NCBI GenBank assembly: GCA_965222725.1
Contig: OZ244969.1
Coordinates: 1,302,001-1,366,000 of the forward strand
Length of the DNA stretch: 64,000 bases
DNA from: GCA-2748575 sp965222725
Lineage (GTDB): Bacteria; Pseudomonadota; Gammaproteobacteria; Pseudomonadales; Ketobacteraceae
Reading direction: 5' to 3'
Part shown: one piece after another, positions 44,269 to 52,981 of the stretch
Layout: every line of letters begins with the position of its first letter
How positions within the stretch are numbered: position 1 is the stretch's first letter
Program-made: the position numbers and the translations under genes
The notes under the pieces: model-generated
Database searches by the model: none
The model's input: the letters and a program-made list of their open reading frames with translations, nothing else
What the model was told of the DNA's origin: nothing

Positions 44269-45204
44269 ATGCACAAGCCCAATGAATCGGATCAAATTGA
44301 CCTAAAGCTGATCAGCATCTTCCTGGGGCTGCTTGAAACCGGCAGTCAGACGGAGGTGGCAAGGGACAATCAGCTGACTCAACCTGCTATCAACAGGTCC
44401 CTTCAGAAGCTGTCTGGTATCTATCAGGATCCCTTGTTTACCTACGACAAGAAGAAAAGACGCTTTTACCCTACCCCAAAGGCACAGGCTCTGGGCCCTG
44501 AGCTAAAGAAAGTTCACGATATCATGAAAGGTACGCTTTCCGGGGCAATGAATCACACTTTTGACTATGCGGAGGCTCAGGATACATTCCGTATAGCTCT
44601 ATCAGCCTATGCATTTTCCAGCCTTTTACATCGCCTGATGGATTATATTTACAATGTCAGCCCGGGTATCAGGCTCGATACCTGCCTGATTGAGCCGGGC
44701 TCAGGCGGAGACGTGAAGCCTGTTTCAGACTGTTCAGGTGGGCTGAAAACCGGGGGTATTGACCTCATTCTGGATCAGGAGCGCAGCCACTATAGTTCAC
44801 TGGAATCAGTACCCATTATTATTGATGATTGGGTAGTAATTGCTGCTGAAACCAGCAAGCTGGGGGCGACACTAAGTCCCGAAGAGTATTTCGCGGCGAA
44901 ACATATTGTCTGTTCACTTGGCGGGTATGAGTTTGCTGAAAACGAAGTAATGGAGAAGCTTCATATCGGCCTGAAGGTACCGAGTTTTTCTCATATCGTC
45001 GAAACTGTTTCGAAGACCAGCTATATTGCGGTCGTTCCCAGGAAGGTGGCCAAGGCCCATTCCAAAGCATTACGGCTGAGACTCTACGAGTATCCATTTA
45101 ACAGCCGGCCGATAAAACTCTTTGCTTATTACGATAGTGCGGCTGCCAACCAGGAAGCAGTCAAGTGGCTTATTGAGGCGATCTTGACGACGTCATCACT
45201 CTAG
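44269..45204 (+). CDS. LysR-family transcriptional regulator, divergent to the START cluster
   Basis: Protein of 311 residues with an N-terminal HTH (DLKLISIFLGLLETGSQTEVARDNQLTQPAINRSLQKLSGIYQDPLF) and a LysR effector domain (LVIAAE-like WVVIAAETSK, YIAVVPRKVAK). Divergence from the START gene and the AT-rich 44,200-44,260 spacer suggest it controls the cluster. The ATG at 44269 has no strong ribosome binding site; AGAGG lies 21 bases upstream. Confidence 0.8.
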   Translation: MHKPNESDQIDLKLISIFLGLLETGSQTEVARDNQLTQPAINRSLQKLSGIYQDPLFTYDKKKRRFYPTPKAQALGPELKKVHDIMKGTLSGAMNHTFDYAEAQDTFRIALSAYAFSSLLHRLMDYIYNVSPGIRLDTCLIEPGSGGDVKPVSDCSGGLKTGGIDLILDQERSHYSSLESVPIIIDDWVVIAAETSKLGATLSPEEYFAAKHIVCSLGGYEFAENEVMEKLHIGLKVPSFSHIVETVSKTSYIAVVPRKVAKAHSKALRLRLYEYPFNSRPIKLFAYYDSAAANQEAVKWLIEAILTTSSL

Positions 45205-45335
45205 CAAGCTCGATTGATTAACCAACACTGAGGCGCCAGCAAATGGCTGCTAATGTATATAACCCCCTCCGCTGCACAGAGGAAGCACGTGATTGCAAAT
45301 CTGATTGGTTATCTGTTGGCAATTTAACTCAATAA

Positions 45336-46991
45336 TCAAGCCGTTGCCTGGACAGTATCTTTTTCCTTGTCCGTAACCGTTGCTTCAGCTTCGCCAATCC
45401 GGGATTGCCCCAGAATCATATCCACCGCTTTTTCTGCAATCATTATGGCCGGGGCGTTGGTGTTGCCGCCAATCAACGTCGGCATAATGGATGCGTCCAC
45501 AACACGTAAACCTTCAACACCATGCACGCGCAATTGCGGATCCACCACCGCCATATCATCAACCCCCATTTTGCAGGAGCCCACCGGATGGTAAACGGTA
45601 TCGGAACGTTCTTTTAATACCTGTCGGATTTCATCATCGGTGCGCACTTTTTCCGTGAACATATCCTTTGCCATCCAGCGGGACATTGCCGGTGTCTGCA
45701 TCAGAGCGTGAGTGATCTTGTAGCCTTCCACCAGGTCTTCCATATCCTGCGGATCTTTCAAAAACGCAGGATCAATCAAGGGTGCATCATCCGGATTGGG
45801 GCTGGCCAGTTTCACCGTGCCGCGGCTGCGCGGGCGTAACAAACACACATGACAGGAATACCCCTGGCTGAAATGCAGCTTGCGACCGTGGTCGTCCACC
45901 AGAGCCGTTACCATGTGCAATTGAATGTCCGGTGCGGGCAAGTCCGGCTGGGTTTTCAGAAAAGCACCGGCTTCAGCAAAGTTCGATGTCCATAAGCCAC
46001 GACGCTGTTCGCGATAGGTGCGCATGGCTTTGATGGCGCGCCATATGCCGCCCGGTGTAAAGCCAAAGGTAGCCGGGCTGGGTGTGGTATAGCCGAAAAT
46101 AAAATCCGGGTGGTCCTGCAGGTTTTTGCCCACGCCCGGTAATTCATGCACCACAGGAATGCCGTGTTGTTTCAGTTCGTCAGCATCGCCCACACCGGAC
46201 AGCAGCAACAGTTGTGGTGACTGAAAGGCCCCGGCTGAGAGAATAATTTCCTTGCGGGCACGCACCGTGCGACGCTCTTTGCCCTGTTTGAATTCCACCG
46301 CTACGGCACGTTTGCCTTCAAACAGAATACGTTGTACCTGAGCCTGGGTTTCTACCTGCAGGTTAGGACGCGCCATGTGAGGGAATAAAAACGCCCGTGC
46401 GGTACTCCAGCGTTCCCCGTTTTTTTGCGTTACCTGAAAAATGCCGGCGCCTTCCTGTTCCTCGCCGTTAAAATCCTCAATCACGGGTATATGGCATTCT
46501 TTGGCGGCATTCAGAAAATAGTCATGGAAGGGACTGTCAGTGCGGCTTTGGCTGACGTTAAGTGGGCCATGCCTGCCGTGGTATTCGTTATCAAAATGTT
46601 CATTGTGTTCACTCAGGCGGAAGTAGGGCAGTACGCTCTGGTAATCCCAGCCTTCGTTGCCCAGTTCGGACCAGTGGTCGTAATCCCAGCGGTGGCCGCG
46701 AATATATACCATGGCGTTAATGGCCGATGAGCCCCCCAGGCACTTGCCGCGGGGCTGAAATCCCTGGCGGCCATTCAACCCTTCCTGCGGGGTAGTGTCC
46801 AGCAGCCAGTTATTGATGGGTTTGGCCAACATCGCCACCGCGCCGGCGGGTACATTCACCAGCAGGCTATCACCGCCACCGCCGGCCTCCAGCAGGCAAA
46901 CGCTGTTACCGGAATCTTCGCTCAGCCGGCCGGCCATAACGCATCCTGCAGAGCCGCCCCCAATAATGATGTAGTCGAATTCGTTTGCCAC
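45336..46991 (-). CDS. GMC-family FAD alcohol dehydrogenase (AlkJ/BetA-like)
   Basis: Flavoprotein of 551 residues. ADP-binding start FDYIIIGGGSAGCVMAGRLSED (5-26), GMC signature 1 around GKCLGGSSAINAMVYIRG, signature 2 GAFQSPQLLLLSGVG, and the C-terminal active site HPVGSCKMG (His) with GGNTNAPAIMIAEKA (Asn). The motif HPVGSCKMG and the lack of bet genes favour a general alcohol dehydrogenase over choline dehydrogenase. It has a roughly 25-residue C-terminal extension. It shares its 5' side with a LysR gene on the same strand. Confidence 0.85.
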   Translation of the reverse strand: MANEFDYIIIGGGSAGCVMAGRLSEDSGNSVCLLEAGGGGDSLLVNVPAGAVAMLAKPINNWLLDTTPQEGLNGRQGFQPRGKCLGGSSAINAMVYIRGHRWDYDHWSELGNEGWDYQSVLPYFRLSEHNEHFDNEYHGRHGPLNVSQSRTDSPFHDYFLNAAKECHIPVIEDFNGEEQEGAGIFQVTQKNGERWSTARAFLFPHMARPNLQVETQAQVQRILFEGKRAVAVEFKQGKERRTVRARKEIILSAGAFQSPQLLLLSGVGDADELKQHGIPVVHELPGVGKNLQDHPDFIFGYTTPSPATFGFTPGGIWRAIKAMRTYREQRRGLWTSNFAEAGAFLKTQPDLPAPDIQLHMVTALVDDHGRKLHFSQGYSCHVCLLRPRSRGTVKLASPNPDDAPLIDPAFLKDPQDMEDLVEGYKITHALMQTPAMSRWMAKDMFTEKVRTDDEIRQVLKERSDTVYHPVGSCKMGVDDMAVVDPQLRVHGVEGLRVVDASIMPTLIGGNTNAPAIMIAEKAVDMILGQSRIGEAEATVTDKEKDTVQATA

Positions 46992-47071
46992 GGTTGATCC
47001 TCTTTTCGTTGTTATAGCGTTGGCCCGAGGGGACCTGTCTGAGGCTGAGACGAAAATCTATGCGTGTCTCA

Positions 47072-47998
47072 TCATAGCATAAGATCCCCCGAGGGTAACC
47101 TGCCTGCAATCTCACAAACAATCTCGATATATTTTTCCGCCGTGAGTGATAGCAGTCTGGGCTGATAGGTAACAATGCCATAATTGCTGGTCAGATTGTT
47201 AATGACGGGCACATCCAGCAGGCAGAGCTCATCGCGCGCCAGTTCCTCTTCCACATTGCAGCTCAGCGCAATCCCAATGGCATTGCTGTGTTTAATGGTG
47301 GTCAGCATCAGTTGCACACTGTTGCAGGTAAAGGTTTGCAATTGGGCACTGGCGGCCTGCTCGCTCAGGCCAAAAACATCGGCCACCAGCAAGCTGGATA
47401 ATTGGCTGATGGATGCGTGGGGATAGCGCTTCAGGTCATCAAAGGTCAGCTGGCGTCTGATTGCCAGCGGATGTCCGGGCCGTGCCAGCACTACGCCACT
47501 AAAAGACGGCAGAGGTTGAAAACTCAGTTCGGTAAAACCGGCAATACTGCGCTGGCCTGCCAGTAACAGATCCATCTCGCCATCCACGAGCCTGGCCACC
47601 AGTGCTTCGGGTTTATCCACAAACAGGCCAAGGCGCACCTCGGGGAAACGATTTAGGAATTCCCCACAGGCACGCGCGCCAATGTGATCGGCAGGAAAGG
47701 GGCCACTGCCAATGGTCAGTGTTCCGGCCTTTAGCAGTCGCAACTTGTCGGCTTCCAGCGCGATGTTTTCCAGATCCTGAAGCACCGATCGCGCATGTTT
47801 CAGCAAATGCTGTCCGGCAGCGGTCAGTTTAATCGTGCGCTGGCTGCGATCTATCAGGGTCAGATTCAGGCTGTTCTCCAATGCCTGAATGCTGCGGGAC
47901 AGGGCTGGTTGGGAAATGTGCAGTGCTGCGGCCGCCGCATTAAAATTGCCAAGCTTGGCCAAGACACTGAAATACCTCAGCTTTTTGCTATCAATCAA
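47072..47998 (-). CDS. LysR-family transcriptional regulator
   Basis: Protein of 308 residues. HTH: LRYFSVLAKLGNFNAAAAALHISQPALSRSIQALENSLNLTLIDR; effector domain: GTLTIGSGPFPADHIGARACGEFLNRFPEVRLGLFVD. It lies just upstream of the GMC dehydrogenase on the same strand and may be read with it. Effector unknown. Confidence 0.85.
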   Translation of the reverse strand: MIDSKKLRYFSVLAKLGNFNAAAAALHISQPALSRSIQALENSLNLTLIDRSQRTIKLTAAGQHLLKHARSVLQDLENIALEADKLRLLKAGTLTIGSGPFPADHIGARACGEFLNRFPEVRLGLFVDKPEALVARLVDGEMDLLLAGQRSIAGFTELSFQPLPSFSGVVLARPGHPLAIRRQLTFDDLKRYPHASISQLSSLLVADVFGLSEQAASAQLQTFTCNSVQLMLTTIKHSNAIGIALSCNVEEELARDELCLLDVPVINNLTSNYGIVTYQPRLLSLTAEKYIEIVCEIAGRLPSGDLML

Positions 47999-48094
47999 TC
48001 CTGTGATACCTTTTGTGCATTAAACAAATAAAAAAGATGCATTGGAATTATAGTGGTAGAGCAGGAATAATGCGGGTTAATTATTGATCAATCG

Positions 48095-48192
48095 TGAAAG
48101 GCAAATCAGAGCGAAAGCTCCGAGGCGCAAAGCTTCCGGTCTAAGGAGTTGCCCATTGGGGCGGTTCTACGATAGCGGAGCTGCCGGTTCCT
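48095..48192 (+). promoter_or_regulatory. c-di-GMP-I (GEMM) riboswitch
   Basis: The order of conserved parts matches the GEMM-I aptamer: AAAGGCAAATC (48097-48107), a GNRA-capped stem GAGC-GAAA-GCTC (48109-48120), GGCGCAAAGCTTCCGGTCTAA (48124-48144; the ACGCAAAGC-CCGG-CTAA core), then ACGATAGCGGAGCTGCCGG (48169-48187), matching the GATAGC-G-TGCCG 3' side. It lies 56 bases upstream of the metalloprotease start on the coding strand. The short link contains the ribosome binding site (TGAGGACC), so control of translation or early termination is possible. I see no strong terminator. Confidence 0.85.
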
Positions 48193-48247
48193 GGCCTGTG
48201 CGCGCTTTGCTTTTCCCGAAAATTCACAGATTCCGCTGAGGACCGCC

Positions 48248-51200
48248 ATGATTGTTCATATTCTCTGCTTCCGGCTGATGCTGGTCGGCCTGTTACTGAT
48301 TTTGCCTGCCTGCGGTGGTGGCGGCGGAAGTAATGGTGATGGAACATCGGATGCGCCTTCAACCAGCAACCCGGGCTCGGATGACGTTGGTGAATCGGGT
48401 GAAGAGAATAATGATGAACAGCAACCCTCAGATCCCGAACCTCCTGTGGTGGATATGGGCGCAGATATTGTCCTCTACAACGATCAGCCCCTTAGCCTGA
48501 CCGCTACGGTGAGCGGTAATGGCCCTTTCACTTACCAGTGGCAGCAGGTATCCGGTTCTGCAGCAACCATTGGTGATACCGATGCAGTGGAAACCCAGGT
48601 CACCTACCTGCCGGCCACAGAAACAGAAGTGTTAACCTTTCAGTTAACAGCCAGCAATGCTGCAGGCAGCCACAGTGATACGGTAAATGTTACCTTGCAG
48701 GACCGTATTTATGAAGCCGCAAGGATCGGCAATCCGGCGCTGCTGCCCGACGATGTGAGCGAACTGGAGCAACGGATACTGGACAGCATCTCAACAGAAC
48801 AGGCCTCGGTAGCAGCCTTGCATGAAGAAGTTTTTGGCGATGACAGTGTGGTCTATGATCCGGGCAGAAGCTCGCGGTTCTTTTCTTTGCTCAGTTTTAC
48901 CAGCGCCCGGGAAGTGGTGATCGGGAATGACGGGCTGACTTTTATGGCGGCATCGGAAAATGCCGGTCAGCGCACCCTGGCTGTGGGCAGCAATATCATT
49001 GTTGAAACCGCTGGCGGTTCCCATGGGGCCTTTGAGCCACAACTGGTTAAACTGTTGAACTGGCTGCTGACGCCGCTTTCTTTGGAAGCGGGTGGGGATA
49101 ACATCAGGGTGGCACTGATGCTGATGAGCAACAGCCACATGAACACAACCGAAAACTGGCTGCAAGCGCAAAATGCAAACGTCACCCTGGTTCGCTGTAC
49201 CGATGAGCCCGCATTAACCGCCTGTCTTGCGGATGCGGATCTGATTATTACGGGGGCCAGTGCGGTGATGGCGGAAGCCAGTGTTACTGCCGCGCTGGAT
49301 CAGGCCGCTTCCAATCAGCAGGCGTTGCTCTACACCCATAACGGCAGCTGGAATTCCACTGCACTGACGAATCCCGTTCTTACTTACTTTGGTGTGCAAA
49401 CTCAAAGTCCCGGCAGCGCAGGGAATTTTTTCAGTCGTGATGCCGCTAACTGGGATTCGGCAGCCAGCATGCGTGATGCCAGTGGCAGTCTGGGTGCCAT
49501 CGCCGGCCTGGTGTCCCGTTTTCAGAATAATACGTTCAGCTTTTCCATTGCAGACTGCAACGATGGCGACAGTGATTGCGGCACAGTGCCAGCATTTGCC
49601 AGTGAGTTTCTGGATTCCGCCGAAACCCTGCGGGACAGGGTGAAAACCTATGATGAAAGTGGGACTGATATTTTCAGTGATGCCACGGGTTACCCGCTGG
49701 AAAAATTACTGATACTGCTGGCAGATCAATACCGCCAGGGTGTTAGTTTTCCCATGTCCAAAACCAGTACCGACACGCGAGCGTATTTGAAAAGCTATTT
49801 TGCTGATCATCTGGTTTATAACAACCGTCAGTATAATCCGATGCAGGCGGATCTGGGCAATTTCAGCCGCACCGATTTCAGTCATATTACACCGCTCAAT
49901 AAAACCATCGCTATCACCAGTCGGGAGCGTTTTCGCGCGGCGGGCGTGTACGCTCTGCCCGGGCAGACCTTTACGGTAACCCGAACCGACAGCAATACAT
50001 CTGTAAACGCCAGCGTGTATGTAAATAGCCTGCGTTCGTCCTCCACCCAGCATATGGCCCCGGCCAATGGCTATAACCGACCCAAGTTTTTACAGTCCCA
50101 TCATGTGCCTGTGGCGGCGGGTGCCACCATTGAGCTGACATCCCCCTATGGTGGCCCGGTACAGATTGAATTTGAAGATGCCGGCACTGAGATGAGTTTT
50201 GAATTTACCGGGGTAGGCCAGCATCCGTTCTGGAAAACAGGAGATGACAATGCTGCTTTTATAGCGGCTCTGGCTGCGGATCAGTATGACTGGGCTGAAG
50301 TGGCAGCAGAGCATTTTGAGCTGCACCAAACCGTTGAAAAAATGCAGTCCACCTTGTCTGACAGTCGCTGGGATACGCCGGCAGAACTGGAAACTTACAT
50401 CACCCGTTATCATCACAATTATCACAAAGTGCTGTCCGGCTATCAGGGTGAAAGCATTGATGTGATTGCCGAAATCCATAACTTTGCCACGGCAAACGAT
50501 TATGTGGTTCCGGTGTATGCTGACGTACAGCACTTTAACGGTGATCAGCCAACCTGTGGTTACGGTTGTTCAGGCAATCCTTATGATGCGGCCTGGTCAT
50601 TCAGTGCATTGGGTCATGGTGATCTTCACGAAGTGGGGCACAATTTTGAAAGCGGCCGTTTCAAGTTCAATGGTTTTGAAGGCCACGCCACCACAAACTT
50701 TTATTCTTACTATGTAAAATCCCGGGCTTTTGCTGAAGAGGGCATTGCCCATAATTGCCAGTCGCTGCCATTCGATGCGATCCTGACAGATATTCAGGCC
50801 AGTCAGTTGCAAGCCGATCCCGCGGCCTATATGGCAACTCTTGGTTACAGCGGCTGGAATTACGGTGTGGCTCTGGTGATTGAAATGATGATGCACGCAG
50901 AAGAAAACGGCACCCTGCAAAACGGCTGGCACCTGGTTCCCCGCCTGCATTTGCTGGAGCGGGCTTTTGAAACGGCCGATAATAATGATACCGACTGGGA
51001 TGCCGCAAAAGCGTCACTTGGTTTTGCGAGTTATAACCGCAACGAAGCGCTGGCGATCGATAATAATGACTGGCTGCTGATTGCGGCCAGCTACAGTGCC
51101 GCGTTGGACTACCGGCCATTCATGGATTTACTGGGATTAAGCTACAGTGCCAAGGCCAGTGCGCAGGTGGCGGCTTTGGGGTATCCTGCCGTTGAAAACG

Positions 51201-51271
51201 CTTTTTATACACCGGCCAGTAACAATGGCTATTGCGCCAGCCTGACAGGGCATGGCAAAACGAGTTTCTAG
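48248..51271 (+). CDS. ImpA-family lipoprotein metalloprotease
   Basis: Surface or secreted metalloprotease of 1,007 residues. It starts with a lipoprotein signal (LMLVGLLLILPAC, lipobox LPAC) followed by a Gly/Ser/Asp/Glu-rich linker (about 25-75) and a PKD/Ig-like domain (GADIVLYNDQPLSLTATVSG, QWQQVSG, to about 155). The long middle part leads to the zinc site HEVGH (H794, E795, H798) in DLHEVGHNFESGRF, as in M60-like/ImpA (MEROPS M88) enzymes that cleave glycoproteins. Residues further on (GFEGHATTNFYSYYVKSRAF) match that family. The c-di-GMP riboswitch just upstream suggests that it is used in surface attachment or release. Confidence 0.82.
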   Translation: MIVHILCFRLMLVGLLLILPACGGGGGSNGDGTSDAPSTSNPGSDDVGESGEENNDEQQPSDPEPPVVDMGADIVLYNDQPLSLTATVSGNGPFTYQWQQVSGSAATIGDTDAVETQVTYLPATETEVLTFQLTASNAAGSHSDTVNVTLQDRIYEAARIGNPALLPDDVSELEQRILDSISTEQASVAALHEEVFGDDSVVYDPGRSSRFFSLLSFTSAREVVIGNDGLTFMAASENAGQRTLAVGSNIIVETAGGSHGAFEPQLVKLLNWLLTPLSLEAGGDNIRVALMLMSNSHMNTTENWLQAQNANVTLVRCTDEPALTACLADADLIITGASAVMAEASVTAALDQAASNQQALLYTHNGSWNSTALTNPVLTYFGVQTQSPGSAGNFFSRDAANWDSAASMRDASGSLGAIAGLVSRFQNNTFSFSIADCNDGDSDCGTVPAFASEFLDSAETLRDRVKTYDESGTDIFSDATGYPLEKLLILLADQYRQGVSFPMSKTSTDTRAYLKSYFADHLVYNNRQYNPMQADLGNFSRTDFSHITPLNKTIAITSRERFRAAGVYALPGQTFTVTRTDSNTSVNASVYVNSLRSSSTQHMAPANGYNRPKFLQSHHVPVAAGATIELTSPYGGPVQIEFEDAGTEMSFEFTGVGQHPFWKTGDDNAAFIAALAADQYDWAEVAAEHFELHQTVEKMQSTLSDSRWDTPAELETYITRYHHNYHKVLSGYQGESIDVIAEIHNFATANDYVVPVYADVQHFNGDQPTCGYGCSGNPYDAAWSFSALGHGDLHEVGHNFESGRFKFNGFEGHATTNFYSYYVKSRAFAEEGIAHNCQSLPFDAILTDIQASQLQADPAAYMATLGYSGWNYGVALVIEMMMHAEENGTLQNGWHLVPRLHLLERAFETADNNDTDWDAAKASLGFASYNRNEALAIDNNDWLLIAASYSAALDYRPFMDLLGLSYSAKASAQVAALGYPAVENAFYTPASNNGYCASLTGHGKTSF

Positions 51272-51420
51272 AGACAAGAGTTGATAAATAAGACAGGGCT
51301 CCACAGCGGCTGGATACCGGATCCGGTTATCTGGCCAAAACCGGTGTCCCTACTATCAACTGGCGTTGCGTCAGCACGCAATGGCGGTTGGTAAATTGTC
51401 ATTTTTAGCGGTACATTCCA

Positions 51421-52053
51421 ATGATGACCCTCCTCGAAACCCTGACATTCTTCAGTATCATGGTTGCTTTGGCCGCCATTCCCAGCACCAGCGTGGCACT
51501 GGTGGTGACGCGTGCCGCCACATCCGGGATAGGCAGCGGTATGGCTGTGGCAGCCGGTATTGTTCTGGGTGATCTTGTTTTTGTTTTGCTGGTTATTGCC
51601 GGGTTGTCGGTTGTGGCTGAATCCCTGGGAAGCCTGTTTGTCATCATCCGCTACCTGGGGGCTGCTTATCTGATCTGGTTGGGGCTGTCCCTGGTTCGTA
51701 CTAAAACGCGTGCGGACAGCGCATCAGCTGCCCCTTCAGCTATTCGGGGAAGGGCCGATCTGGCCACCAGCTTTATTGCAGGCTTTCTGCTGACACTGGG
51801 GGATATCAAAGCCATGTTGTTTTATGTGAGCCTGTTTCCGATGTTTGTGGATCCGGCGGCATTGCAGCTTATTGATGTGCTAGTCATTATGGCGGTAACC
51901 GTGTTTGCCGTAGGCGGCGTAAAGGCCGGTTATGCGTTGTCGGCCACCAGGGTATTGTCGTACGCAAGCAATGCAACCATGGGTAACAGGGCGCGCAAAC
52001 TGGCCGGCGGTTTTATGGTGGGTGCAGGTGGTTATTTGATCGTAAAATCCTGA
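51421..52053 (+). CDS. LysE/RhtB-family exporter
   Basis: Inner-membrane protein of 210 residues with about five to six helices. Family signs are SVALVVTRAATSGIGSGMAVAAGIVLGDLVFVLLVIAGL near the start and RYLGAAYLIWLGLSLVRT in the middle. Family members export amino acids or related compounds; the substrate here is unknown. Gene stands alone on the plus strand. Confidence 0.82.
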   Translation: MMTLLETLTFFSIMVALAAIPSTSVALVVTRAATSGIGSGMAVAAGIVLGDLVFVLLVIAGLSVVAESLGSLFVIIRYLGAAYLIWLGLSLVRTKTRADSASAAPSAIRGRADLATSFIAGFLLTLGDIKAMLFYVSLFPMFVDPAALQLIDVLVIMAVTVFAVGGVKAGYALSATRVLSYASNATMGNRARKLAGGFMVGAGGYLIVKS

Positions 52054-52180
52054 AGGGCTGGTGCCGGTCATCGGGGTTTCATGGAAACTGACGATAATGC
52101 TCAGGCTTTGCTGACGCTGCGCGGTCAGCTGTTTTGGGAAAAACGTTTATTCACTACTTTTAAATGCAAGATTGGGCTGA

Positions 52181-52981
52181 ATGTTACAACGCTTTTTAAA
52201 TCAAATTAAACAAAAACCGGTGATCGATGATGCCAGCCGTGACTGGCTGCTGGAAGCGTTTGCCTGGGCATTAAGAAATGCCGACGCCGACGTGTTTTAC
52301 CGCAACACACAGCTGGTATTACCAACCCCGGAATTTTTTCCGGATCGCAGCCAGAGTGCTGGCGAAATGATGGGTCAGGTGCTGGGGCGGGTTACCAACT
52401 ATGCCCATATGGAGCATTGGCCTTTTGCGTTGCTGAACCCGCAGGAATTTCAGGCGCTGGAATCCCTGGATCCGGTGATGGATGGCCGCATACGGCGCCA
52501 GCCCGGTTCGCAAATGGCGGAAGTACAGCAGCTGCCGCTGTTGCCTCTTACTTGTCTGCCGCAACAGCTGAATAATCCGGAAGCCCTGATAGGGAGTCTT
52601 TCTCAAGGGGTCAGTTATTATCTGATGACGCAAATCCGGGAGCTGCCGCCCGGTGGGCGTTCCTGCCTGCCCCAGGCGGTTGACCTGCTGGGGGTGTTCC
52701 TGGGATTTGGTGTCATGCTGGCCAACTCTGCCTATACCTTCCGGGGTGGCTGTGGCAGTTGTTATAATCCGCTGGCGGTTCGTAGTGCGGCGCTCACCGA
52801 AATTGATACAGTGTATGCGCTGGTAATATTCTGTGAACTTAAGGGCATTCCTGCATCTGAAGTAAAACCCCACCTCAAGAAATACCTGCGCCCCACTTTT
52901 TCCCGGTCTCTGCGTGAGGTTCAGCAGCTCGGGATCGGTAACGCCCCATCCCTAAAATTACCGGAATCAGAATCAGTGTGA
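52181..52981 (+). CDS. Conserved protein with a GGCGSCYN motif, function unknown
   Basis: Protein of 266 residues without a clear signal peptide. The C-terminal part holds FRGGCGSCYNPLAVRSAALTEIDTVYALVIFCELKGIPASEVKPHLKKYLRP, with two close Cys residues that could bind metal or take part in redox chemistry. I do not recognise a family. Its last 107 bases overlap the 3' end of the RND permease gene on the opposite strand. Confidence 0.6.
   Translation: MLQRFLNQIKQKPVIDDASRDWLLEAFAWALRNADADVFYRNTQLVLPTPEFFPDRSQSAGEMMGQVLGRVTNYAHMEHWPFALLNPQEFQALESLDPVMDGRIRRQPGSQMAEVQQLPLLPLTCLPQQLNNPEALIGSLSQGVSYYLMTQIRELPPGGRSCLPQAVDLLGVFLGFGVMLANSAYTFRGGCGSCYNPLAVRSAALTEIDTVYALVIFCELKGIPASEVKPHLKKYLRPTFSRSLREVQQLGIGNAPSLKLPESESV

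Noticed and set aside
45336..46991. Choline dehydrogenase of a bet operon
   Set aside because: Active-site motif is HPVGSCKMG, and no betaine aldehyde dehydrogenase or BetI gene is nearby; a general GMC alcohol dehydrogenase fits better.
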